The position numbers were made by a program, and so were the translations under genes. DNA of 64,000 nucleotides from Agreia pratensis (GTDB taxonomy: Bacteria > Actinomycetota > Actinomycetes > Actinomycetales > Microbacteriaceae), in assembly GCF_900177685.1 (NCBI RefSeq), contig NZ_FXAY01000001.1, positions 1,054,001 through 1,118,000 on the forward strand, written 5' to 3'. Shown piece by piece: positions 16,612 to 23,700 of this stretch (the stretch's first letter is position 1; the number at the start of each line of letters is the position of its first letter). Under the pieces are notes generated by a model that saw nothing but the letters and a program-made list of their open reading frames with translations, did no database searches and was not told the origin of the DNA.

Positions 16612-17510
16612 CCGCGGGCGTGACGATCGAGTTCTCGGGCCTCACCAAGACCTTCGGAGCGGTGAAGGCGGTGTCCGATCTCTCATTCACCGTCGAGCCG
16701 GGGCGCGTCACCGGTTTCCTCGGGCCCAATGGGGCGGGCAAGACCACGACTCTGCGTATGCTGCTGGGGCTCGTGCGGCCGACATCCGGCTCCGCGACCT
16801 TCGGCGGAACCGCCTATCGCGATCTGCCCACGCCGCTCGCGACCGTGGGCTCCGCGCTCGAGGCGGCCAGCTTCCATCCGGGCCGCAGCGCGGCGAACCA
16901 TCTGCTCACGTACACCCAGGCCGCAGGGCTCGACCGCGAGCGCGTGCAGCTCGTTCTGCATCGAGTGGGCCTCGGAGCCTACGGCGATCGACGCGTCGGC
17001 GGTTACTCGCTCGGCATGCGCCAGCGCCTCGGCCTCGCGTACGCGCTGTTGGGCGACCCTCGCGTGCTCGTGCTCGACGAGCCCATCAACGGCCTCGACC
17101 CCGAGGGCATCAAGTGGATCCGGCTGCTGCTGCGCGAACTCGCAGACGAGGGGCGCACCGTGCTGATCTCGTCGCACCTGCTCAGCGAGGTGCAGCAGAG
17201 CGTCGATGAGGTCGTCATCGTGTCGCACGGCAAGCTCATCCACCGCGGTTCGCTGGCCAGTCTCGACCAGAGCGAGCAGAAGCAGGTCATTGTCGATGCG
17301 ACGGATCGAGCAGGTCTGGCCGCAGCACTCGGGGCGGCGGGGTACACCGTGAGCCCGCTGCGCGGCGGCGTTCTCGTCGACAACGCAGAGGCCGCAGATG
17401 TGGGGCGCATCGCCTTCGCCGCAGGCATTCCGGTGACCGCACTGTCGCAGAAACGCGTGGGCCTCGAAGAGAGCTTCTTGCACCTCGTCGGAGAGGAGGG
17501 GGCGCTGTGA
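16608..17510 (+). CDS. ABC-2 type exporter ATP-binding protein
   Basis: 300-residue ATPase of the DrrA/CcmA-like ABC-2 exporter group. Walker A GPNGAGKTT, Q-loop region, a degenerate signature SLGMRQRLGLA, Walker B VLVLDEP and the switch His (SSHLLSEVQ) are all seen. The start at 16608 (MTAGVTIEF) is preferred to the GTG at 16560 because of the ATGA overlap with a leader ORF. The permease gene overlaps its stop (GTGA). Such pairs export drugs, lipids or antimicrobial peptides; the substrate is unknown. Confidence 0.88.
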   Translation: MTAGVTIEFSGLTKTFGAVKAVSDLSFTVEPGRVTGFLGPNGAGKTTTLRMLLGLVRPTSGSATFGGTAYRDLPTPLATVGSALEAASFHPGRSAANHLLTYTQAAGLDRERVQLVLHRVGLGAYGDRRVGGYSLGMRQRLGLAYALLGDPRVLVLDEPINGLDPEGIKWIRLLLRELADEGRTVLISSHLLSEVQQSVDEVVIVSHGKLIHRGSLASLDQSEQKQVIVDATDRAGLAAALGAAGYTVSPLRGGVLVDNAEAADVGRIAFAAGIPVTALSQKRVGLEESFLHLVGEEGAL

Positions 17511-18316
17511 GTCGTTTCGGCGGAGCCCTCCGGTCGGAGGTCACAAAGATCACCTCGACCCGCATGTGGTGGATTCTCGCGATCATCATGGTCGCCTATA
17601 TCGCCGTGTGCGCCGGCGGGGCGGCGGCGCTCTTCGGCGCGGTCGGCCCTCACAATTTCGGACCGTCGATGTCGGGCAAGAATCTGGCACCGCTCATCTA
17701 CAGTTTCGGGCCCACTCTGGGCTATGTCTTCGCTGTGCTGCTCGGCGCCCTGGCCACGACGAACGAGTTCCGTCACCAGACGCTGACCCCCACGTTCTTG
17801 GCTACGCCGCGACGCGGTCGGGTTCTCGTGGCGAAGCTGGTCGCGCTCACCGGCGCCGGGGCGTTCTACGGCGTGCTGGCCATGATCGCGGCGGTGGGCG
17901 CCGGCGCCGGATTGCTTCTCGCGTTCGGCATCGACCCGCAGTTGAGTGATCCGGCCACGTGGGCACTGGTGGGTCGCTCCGTTCTGGCCATGGCACTGTG
18001 GTCGGCCATCGGTGTCGGCCTCGGAGTACTTGTGCCGAGCCAGGTGGCCGCGATCGTGATCGTGCTGGCCTTCACGCAGTTCGTCGAGCCCCTTCTGCGA
18101 CTCGCCTCATCGTTCGCGGAGTGGACCGCACAGATCGGTCAGTTCCTCCCCGGTGCGGCGAGCGATTCTCTGGTCGGGGCGAGCTTCTTCGCGCTCACCG
18201 CACGCCCAGGAGGCCCGACCCTGGAGTGGTGGGAAGGCGGCCTCGTGCTGCTCGGTATCGCCGTGGTCGTCAGCATTCTGGGATGGTTCACGAGCTGGCG
18301 CCGCGACGTCACCTGA
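17507..18316 (+). CDS. ABC-2 type exporter permease
   Basis: 269-residue membrane subunit with about six helices, co-translated with its ATPase (GTGA overlap). The N-terminus SEVTKITSTRMWWILAIIM and the motif GALATTNEFRHQTLTPTFLATPRR are typical of ABC-2 permeases of this subgroup. Works with the preceding ATPase in an inner-membrane exporter of unknown substrate. Confidence 0.86.
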   Translation: MSRFGGALRSEVTKITSTRMWWILAIIMVAYIAVCAGGAAALFGAVGPHNFGPSMSGKNLAPLIYSFGPTLGYVFAVLLGALATTNEFRHQTLTPTFLATPRRGRVLVAKLVALTGAGAFYGVLAMIAAVGAGAGLLLAFGIDPQLSDPATWALVGRSVLAMALWSAIGVGLGVLVPSQVAAIVIVLAFTQFVEPLLRLASSFAEWTAQIGQFLPGAASDSLVGASFFALTARPGGPTLEWWEGGLVLLGIAVVVSILGWFTSWRRDVT

Positions 18317-18398
18317 CCCTTCTCTTCGTGCCTGCCGAGGTGGGTTGCAGCTGCAGTCGAGGTCGCGCAGGATGGACGGACGACGAAAGGAGTTCTTC

Positions 18399-18566
18399 AT
18401 GAGCAGCCTGGCAGACCCCCTGTTCGAGCCCGACCCCGACGCCGAGCGCGAGGTCGATCTCGAGGTCGATGAGCTCGACGTGCCCAATACGATCGACCCC
18501 GACGAGCGCGTCGAACTCGACGACGACGACCCCGAAGCGGTCGAAGGCGACGGGCCACACCTCTAA
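18399..18566 (+). CDS. Small acidic protein, 55 aa, unknown
   Basis: A very acidic short protein (about 20 Asp/Glu, few basic residues) with the central stretch VDELDVPNTIDPDERVELD. It has an excellent ribosome binding site (AAAGGAG, 7 nt before the ATG) and the normal codon bias of the region, so it is likely expressed. No known domain is recognised. It stands alone between the ABC-2 exporter and the old yellow enzyme gene. Confidence 0.7.
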   Translation: MSSLADPLFEPDPDAEREVDLEVDELDVPNTIDPDERVELDDDDPEAVEGDGPHL

Positions 18567-18693
18567 GCGACGGCCCGCCTGTGCGGAACCGGCGAGATTT
18601 CGCGCACGAGGAATGATTTCGTCACACTGACGCGTTTGCCAGAGAGTCGCTCTAGCCTCGACAGACACCTCATCGAACGAAAGAAGCATCGTC

Positions 18694-19761
18694 GTGCAGC
18701 TTTTCTCCCCCGTTTCGCTCGGCTCCCTCAACCTCGACAACCGTGTCGTGATGGCGCCACTCACCCGCCTACGGGCTGAAGAAGGCGGAGTTCCCGGTGA
18801 ACTCATCGCTCTGCACTATGCGCAGCGCGCCACAGCGGGACTCGTGATCACCGAGGGAACGTTCACCTCGGCCGGCGCGCAGGCCTACGCGGGCCAGCCC
18901 GGCATCGAGACCGAGGAACAGGCCGAGGGATGGGGCCGCGTCGCCGCCGACGTGCATGATGAAGACGGCCTGATCGTGATGCAGCTGATGCACGCGGGCC
19001 GGGTCACGCATCCGCTCATCAACAGCGGGCTCACGATCTATGCCCCCAGTGCGACCGCCATCGAGGGTGAGGTGCGCACGCCCGAGGGCGCGTTCCCCTA
19101 CCCCGTTCCGACCGCCGCGACCGAAGACGACATCGTGCGCATCATCGACGAGCACGTCGCTGCAGCTCGCCGCGCCGTGGAGGCCGGATTCGACGGCGTC
19201 GAGGTGCACTCGGCCAACGGGTACCTGCTGCACCAGTTCTTGTCACCCACGAGCAACACGAGAACGGATGCCTACGGCGGCTCCCCCGAGAAGCGCGCGC
19301 GGTTCGGCGCCGAGGTCATCACCGCCGTCGCCCGCGAGATCGGGGCCGACCGAGTCGGCGTGCGCATCTCACCCGAGCGCAACATCCAGGACGTCTTCGA
19401 GAAGGATGCCGATGAGACGCGCCTCACCTACGAGACGCTGGTCGACGCGATCGCACCGCTCGGCCTGGCCTACCTGAGCGTGCTGCACCCCGAGCCGGGC
19501 TCCGAGCTGGTTCAGGATCTGCGTCACCGCTTCGGAGGCGCCATCATTCTGAACAACGGATTCACGACACCCACCACCCGCGAAGAGGCGCACAGCCTGG
19601 TGAACGACGGACTCGCCGACGCTGTCGTCGTCGGCCGCGCACTGCTCGCCAACCCCGACCTGGTGCGCCGCTGGCGCGAGGAGGCGGAGCTCAACGAGCC
19701 CGACCCGAAGACGTTCTATGCGACGGGAGCAACTGGCTACACGGACTACCCGACCCTGTAG
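18694..19761 (+). CDS. Old yellow enzyme family alkene reductase
   Basis: FMN-dependent, NAD(P)H-using enzyme that reduces activated C=C bonds (enals, enones, nitro-alkenes), usually linked to electrophile detoxification. 355 residues, a full (beta/alpha)8 barrel. Landmarks: NRVVMAPLTRLRA, the substrate-binding pair in GFDGVEVHSANGYLLHQFLS, the catalytic-region Tyr in DAYGGS, and the FMN-phosphate loop DAVVVGRALLANPDL. GTG start after GAAAGAAG. The tail TGYTDYPTL is typical of the NemA/OYE subgroup. Confidence 0.92.
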   Translation: MQLFSPVSLGSLNLDNRVVMAPLTRLRAEEGGVPGELIALHYAQRATAGLVITEGTFTSAGAQAYAGQPGIETEEQAEGWGRVAADVHDEDGLIVMQLMHAGRVTHPLINSGLTIYAPSATAIEGEVRTPEGAFPYPVPTAATEDDIVRIIDEHVAAARRAVEAGFDGVEVHSANGYLLHQFLSPTSNTRTDAYGGSPEKRARFGAEVITAVAREIGADRVGVRISPERNIQDVFEKDADETRLTYETLVDAIAPLGLAYLSVLHPEPGSELVQDLRHRFGGAIILNNGFTTPTTREEAHSLVNDGLADAVVVGRALLANPDLVRRWREEAELNEPDPKTFYATGATGYTDYPTL

Positions 19762-19771
19762 GGGGTTTCTG

Positions 19772-19810
19772 CGCCGGTCGAGTAGACGCGAGCGGCCTAC
19801 TCGACCGGCG
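19772..19810. terminator. Repeat-derived hairpin, copy C (bidirectional terminator)
   Basis: Arms CGCCGGTCGAGTAG (19772-19785) and CTACTCGACCGGCG (19797-19810) form a perfect 14-bp stem with an 11-nt loop. It equals the inner stem of repeats A and B with the order of the halves reversed. It lies 10 nt after the old yellow enzyme gene and 10 nt from the convergent hypothetical gene, so it can serve both. Confidence 0.75.
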
Positions 19811-19819
19811 ACGGCACGA

Positions 19820-20218
19820 TCAGTCGGTGGCGATCTCTTTAGCCGGGTCTTCGATGGCCGGAGGTAGTCGCAGCGCGCGCAGCAACTCGAGTGCGTGCGT
19901 CGTGGTGATGATCACGCGCATGAACTCTGCGCCGTCGCCCTCGCCGTCGATGTCGATGACCACCGACGTGCGAGTGCCTTTGATGAGCAGAAAGTCTTTG
20001 CCGTCGTGCACCTTCCAGGTGCCGATTGCCAAGGTCAACGGAACCGCCGAGCCCGGCGCCCTGATGCCGCGCACCCACACCCACGGGTCTTCGGTGATGA
20101 CCGCTGATCGGATGCGATCGAGCGGGATGTCGATATTCGTGCGGCGCAGCGACAGAATCTTCTCGGCGCGGGTCAGGCGGATCTCGAGTCGATCAGTGTG
20201 CACGAACAGAACAGCCAT
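19820..20218 (-). CDS. Hypothetical protein, possibly PH-like fold
   Basis: 132 residues with alternating beta-strand character. The N-terminal FVHTDRLEIRLTRAEKILSLRR and the central WVWVRGIRAPG suggest a small bacterial PH-like domain; there is no signal peptide or membrane helix. AGGA lies 7 nt before the ATG. No function can be assigned. It sits downstream of the envelope-stress (Asp23) genes on the same strand, about 90 nt away. Confidence 0.65.
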   Translation of the reverse strand: MAVLFVHTDRLEIRLTRAEKILSLRRTNIDIPLDRIRSAVITEDPWVWVRGIRAPGSAVPLTLAIGTWKVHDGKDFLLIKGTRTSVVIDIDGEGDGAEFMRVIITTTHALELLRALRLPPAIEDPAKEIATD

Positions 20219-20310
20219 ACGTCTATCCTGCCCGCGATAGCTGGCGATATGCGCAATTCACCGGCGCCTGCTCGTCACGATCTGACTACGACCGTCGATC
20301 GAGCACGAAC

Positions 20311-20631
20311 TCAGCCGATCGCCACCACGCTCACGGCGATCAGGGGCAGCGCCGAGGCCGGTGTACCCACGGGTGCCTGCTGCACGAGATGCTCCAGTAC
20401 GGCAGCGTGCACCCGCTCGCACACGGCGCGCGACGCGTCGGCGTCGGCGATGCCGATTCGGATGCGCACGGTCGGCTCGCCGATGTGCGCCGCGACATCC
20501 CTTGCCAGCCCTGCCACGGCCGTCGGCAGGCCGAGGATCTCCGGCAGCTGCGGGTAGACACTGGTGACGCCGGCAACCGCTCGCACGACATCGTCGATGC
20601 TCGCCGCCGAAGCGTTCGTCTCGTCGATCAC
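20311..20631 (-). CDS. Small Asp23-operon protein, unknown
   Basis: 106-residue Ala/Val-rich soluble protein without a membrane segment. The central part (DVAAHIGEPTVRIRIGIADADAS and a following helix) recalls the beta-strand-plus-helix layout of the Asp23/Gls24 fold in shortened form. The GTG start overlaps the stop of the preceding Asp23-family gene (GTGA), so it belongs to the sigma-asp23 operon. The family assignment is a weak inference. Confidence 0.6.
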   Translation of the reverse strand: MIDETNASAASIDDVVRAVAGVTSVYPQLPEILGLPTAVAGLARDVAAHIGEPTVRIRIGIADADASRAVCERVHAAVLEHLVQQAPVGTPASALPLIAVSVVAIG

Positions 20632-21266
20632 AGAACGTCTCCCTCGTTCGAAGCCGAACCGTCGCCGGCATCATCGGGTTCCTGATCATTCACCTGCGCG
20701 AAGTACACATCGTGCACGGTGATGTCGATGCTCGCGATGGTGAGTTCGGTGTGCTTGAGCAGCGCCGAGTAGATGGTCTCCCGAGCACGGTCGACGGTCT
20801 CGACGATGCGCTCGCCCCAGAAGACGGATGCGTCGATCGACACCGTGATCGGGGTGCCGGGCACCGTGACGTCGCCATCGAGGCGGCAGCGACCGATGAT
20901 GAGTCCGCCGGAGCGGTCTCCCGCGGCGCGGATCAGCCCGCGCACTGCACCCTCGGTGACCGAGAGGGTCGCGCGCGGCGAGGGCGGCAACAGCGGGATG
21001 TCGCGCCCAGCTCGTGCCTCGCGGCCGATGCTCTCGAGAATGCCACCCAGCCAGTCGTCGCTCCGTGGGGCTTCAGCCGCGGCATCCACCTCGACGAGAG
21101 ACTTCGAGATCTGTCGCAGCCGCTCGAGCGAACCGAGTGCGATGCGGCAGCCGGCAGACCCCTCGATCGACGGATCGAGCGGGGTACGCCCCCGATCGAG
21201 ATAGTCGCTGAGTTCGTCGATCGTGTGGCCATCGAGATCGTCGCGTTCGTTGTCGAGATCGGTCAT
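20628..21266 (-). CDS. Asp23/Gls24-family envelope stress protein
   Basis: 212 residues. The first 95 are acidic and helical (DELSDYLDRGRTPLD, then a linker); about 95-195 are an Asp23 domain: ATLSVTEGAVRGLIRAAGD, then ITVSIDASVFWGERIVETV and the closing IDITVHDVYF. Family members in Firmicutes form abundant envelope-associated networks during alkaline and cell-wall stress. The ATG overlaps the stop of the upstream sigma factor gene (ATGA), so regulator and target are co-translated. The acidic N-terminal half, directly behind a sigma factor, could also be an anti-sigma-like region (speculation). Confidence 0.75.
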   Translation of the reverse strand: MTDLDNERDDLDGHTIDELSDYLDRGRTPLDPSIEGSAGCRIALGSLERLRQISKSLVEVDAAAEAPRSDDWLGGILESIGREARAGRDIPLLPPSPRATLSVTEGAVRGLIRAAGDRSGGLIIGRCRLDGDVTVPGTPITVSIDASVFWGERIVETVDRARETIYSALLKHTELTIASIDITVHDVYFAQVNDQEPDDAGDGSASNEGDVL

Positions 21267-21829
21267 CGCCAGGCCTCCATTTCGGTCATGAGATTGCGTC
21301 GAGCGCGCGAGAGCAGCCCGCGCACGGTGCTGGCGGGGATGCCCATCTGCTCGGCGATCTCGTCGTAGCTGTGTTCGCCGACCTCACGCAGCACCCAGCA
21401 GCGCTGCTGGTCGAGGGGCAGCGTCGCCAGCGCCTGCGACACTGCCTCGTGCAGCGAGGTCGCCTCGCTGATGGCATGGGGCGAGAGTCTGTCGGGCTGG
21501 GCCGCGTCGACGTCATCGACGTCGAGGTGGTTCTTGCGTGCGCGGATGCGGTCGATGCTCTTGTGGCTGACGATGCGCATCAGCCAGCTCTTGACCACCG
21601 AGCCGTCGTTGAGCGAGGGCAGGTCGCGCCACGCCGTGATCAGCGTTTCTTGTACGACGTCGTCGACCTCGTCGTTCGAGCCCAGGATGCGGCGGGCATA
21701 CGCACGCAGCAACGGCCCGTATCGCCGGGCCAGCACCTCGAATGCGCGAGTGTCACCGTCGGCAGCACGGCCCGCGAGGATGCGATCGTCGGCGTCTTCG
21801 AGAGAGAAGCGATAGGGAGCCGCGCTCAC
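21263..21829 (-). CDS. ECF-type RNA polymerase sigma factor
   Basis: 188-residue sigma-70-family factor. Region 2 is seen in FEVLARRYGPLLRAYARRIL and DDVVQETLITAWRDLPSL, and region 4 in EHSYDEIAEQMGIPASTVRG with RARRNL. The GTG at 21829 is preferred because GGGGGAG precedes it; an upstream GTG at 21868 lacks a ribosome binding site. It heads an operon with two Asp23-type genes and is divergent from a third, so it probably controls an envelope-stress set. No separate anti-sigma gene is seen. Confidence 0.85.
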   Translation of the reverse strand: MSAAPYRFSLEDADDRILAGRAADGDTRAFEVLARRYGPLLRAYARRILGSNDEVDDVVQETLITAWRDLPSLNDGSVVKSWLMRIVSHKSIDRIRARKNHLDVDDVDAAQPDRLSPHAISEATSLHEAVSQALATLPLDQQRCWVLREVGEHSYDEIAEQMGIPASTVRGLLSRARRNLMTEMEAWR

Positions 21830-21942
21830 CGGACTCCCCCGTTCCCACGTCTTCGAAAAAACTTTCACGTGATCTGTGACGATCTGCCGACTGAATGCGA
21901 CCTATCACTGAGACTATTCCACACCGAAAAAGGAGATATCCC

Positions 21943-22371
21943 ATGGCCAACACGACCCCCGCCAGTGTAAGCACCCCGACCAACCTGCAGACCGCCCTCG
22001 GCAAGACGGTGATCAACGACGGCGTCGTCGCCAAGGTGGCCGGAATCGCCGCTCGCGAGGTCGCCGGAGTCTTCGCTCTCGGAGGCGGAGCAGCCCGCGC
22101 GCTCGGCGCAATCCGAGGCGCGATGAACAGCACCGACCTGTCGCAGGGAATCAGCGTCGAGGTCGGCGAGACCCAGGTAGCCGTCGACGTGACCATCGTC
22201 GCCGAGTATCCGGCGCCGCTGCAGCAGGTGGCCGACGGCGTTCGCGCATCCATCATCTCTGCGGTCGAGACGCTCGTGGGTATGCAGGTCACCGAGGTCA
22301 ACGTGAACATCGTCGACGTGCACATCGCGTCTGACGACGATGAGGCAGAGGCGGAGGCGCGGGTTCTGTAG
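21943..22371 (+). CDS. Asp23/Gls24-family envelope stress protein
   Basis: 142-residue protein with a complete Asp23 domain: GKTVINDGVVAKVAGIAAREVAGV, a Gly/Ala-rich loop, EVGETQVAVDVTIVAEY, and MQVTEVNVNIVDVHI. The start at 21943 follows a textbook AAAAAGGAGATATCCC; an in-frame ATG 48 nt earlier lacks one. Divergent from the ECF sigma operon. The DUF2273 and AmaP-like anchor genes that often accompany this family are not present downstream, where an AT-richer unexplained stretch begins instead. Confidence 0.88.
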   Translation: MANTTPASVSTPTNLQTALGKTVINDGVVAKVAGIAAREVAGVFALGGGAARALGAIRGAMNSTDLSQGISVEVGETQVAVDVTIVAEYPAPLQQVADGVRASIISAVETLVGMQVTEVNVNIVDVHIASDDDEAEAEARVL

Positions 22372-22990
22372 CCTCGCGCGCTCGACCAGCGGGCGTACTG
22401 AGGCTGTGGTGGCCCGCACGGGTGCGGGTACCGAATCCATCCGCTGTGTCTCGAAAAACTCATCTGTGCCCCCTGTTCGATGCGTTCGCCATCACCTTCG
22501 CGGGACCATTCGAAGGAGCCACCTTTAGCGAAAACCGCCGGACCCGCTCACCGTGTGTCGGACAGTCCCATCTCGTCATATGGTGTCTTTAGGGGCAGGT
22601 GGGTGCTGCCGTGAAGTCCAAATCCGGCACAAAAGATGTGAGCTTGGCGAGTAGCGTGCCGCGTGAAGCCGGAGACTTCTTATATGTGCGGATCTACTCC
22701 GCGCCGCACATCCTTCGGGGTCTCCTCGATATCGAAAGATCGAACGACGGTCGGATTTTGGGGCCTGCTAGGTCTTTTGATTCGGCTACATCAGCACAAG
22801 CACCCATTACCCCCGGTTCTGACCCTTTGTACTCGACGAGTACCCCGCTCGCGTTTGAGCACCATTCGACGGTCGTGCCACGGCGCAAATGACCGGGCAC
22901 CATCTTCCTCGACTACGTCGATCGGCGGCCTCTCAAGCACCAATTCATCCGTGAAAGTTCACGTCTCGGCTGGTCCTATAGGGTCTGGGC
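22372..22990. other. 619-bp stretch without a confident gene; lower GC
   Basis: The first 90 bases look like ordinary flank. From about 22440 the base composition shifts visibly toward A/T and the strong third-position G/C bias is lost. Open frames exist (for example 22599-22892, +) but their translations look random. A short frame ending LGWSYRVWA* at 22992-22994 overlaps the ATG of the next gene (ATGA) and may be the last remnant of a deleted upstream gene. TAGGGT (22979-22984) is a likely leaderless promoter for the following gene. Confidence 0.55.
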
Positions 22991-23425
22991 ATGACCTACA
23001 GCGACTTAGCTGCTCTTCTTCGCGGATTGCCCGATGCCGAATTCGGATCCGGCGCAAGTGAGGACGACATCTCCCAGGCGGAGGGGCTCATCGGGCCGCT
23101 TGTCGGCGAATATCGAAGCTTCTTAGAAGAGTTCGGATGGGCGAATATCCGACACCTCGAGATCTTCGGCCTCGGCGACGGCACCACAACAGCAAACGAC
23201 CTCGTCAAGACAACGCTTTTTGAGCGAAGCTACGGGCGCATCCCTCACTTGGTCCCCGTCGAGAACATCGGAACCGGAGACCTCTGCTGCGTTCGACAGG
23301 TTCCCGGAACGCTTTATGATTCCCCAGTCATCCTCTCGCCCCTCGATTCGGGCGAAGCGGACTACATCGAAGACCGCGAGGGTTTCGCCCACTGGCTCAT
23401 CGAAAGGGTCAAGAACATCATCTGA
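22991..23425 (+). CDS. SMI1/KNR4 (SUKH) family protein, probable orphan immunity protein
   Basis: 144 residues. The SUKH core is visible: ISQAEGLIGPLVGEYRSFLEEFGWANI, then LEIFGLGDG, and a C-terminal helix (REGFAHWLIERVKNII). In bacteria SUKH proteins mostly neutralise toxins of contact-dependent or secreted polymorphic toxin systems. No toxin gene is left beside it. Codon use is less GC-biased than in neighbouring genes, consistent with recent transfer. TAGGGT lies exactly 6 nt before the ATG, suggesting it is expressed from a leaderless mRNA. Confidence 0.75.
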   Translation: MTYSDLAALLRGLPDAEFGSGASEDDISQAEGLIGPLVGEYRSFLEEFGWANIRHLEIFGLGDGTTTANDLVKTTLFERSYGRIPHLVPVENIGTGDLCCVRQVPGTLYDSPVILSPLDSGEADYIEDREGFAHWLIERVKNII

Positions 23426-23489
23426 AGGCACTGGCAGCGGATCCCCGGGACAGCGGTGATTCGCACCGCAGCGAAGCGGGCAAATACCC

Positions 23490-23700
23490 CTGTGCAGGCC
23501 TACCTTCCCTACAACAGGGTGGCCGATGGCACCGTCCACGACTGGTGACGACAGGCCCAGGTGCATTGCGGCGGCCATCCCGACCGGCGAGATATCGGTG
23601 GGCCCGTGCACTCATCGCCGGCGAGGTCGACATCAGCGCCGATCAGCTGTCGACTGAGCTCATCGTGCGCGGGTCGACCGGCCCGGTGCCGGCCGGATGA
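23490..23700 (+). pseudogene. Remnant of a LacI-family regulator (3' end)
   Basis: Across different frames the plus strand gives pieces in the right order for the C-terminal half of a LacI regulator: YNRVADGTV (23509-23536), then ALIAGEVDISADQLSTELIV followed by RGSTGPVPAG and a stop at 23698-23700. The last piece matches the usual LacI ending (a TELVVRGSTGP-like motif). Frameshifts and a deletion separate the pieces and the 5' part is gone. It converges on the GH95 fucosidase gene, probably its former target, and the two overlap by 41 bp. Confidence 0.6.

Noticed and set aside
22599-22892. 97-aa plus-strand open frame as a real gene
   Set aside because: No ribosome binding site or leaderless signal, codon use unlike the neighbours, and no recognisable fold; at most part of a decayed gene.
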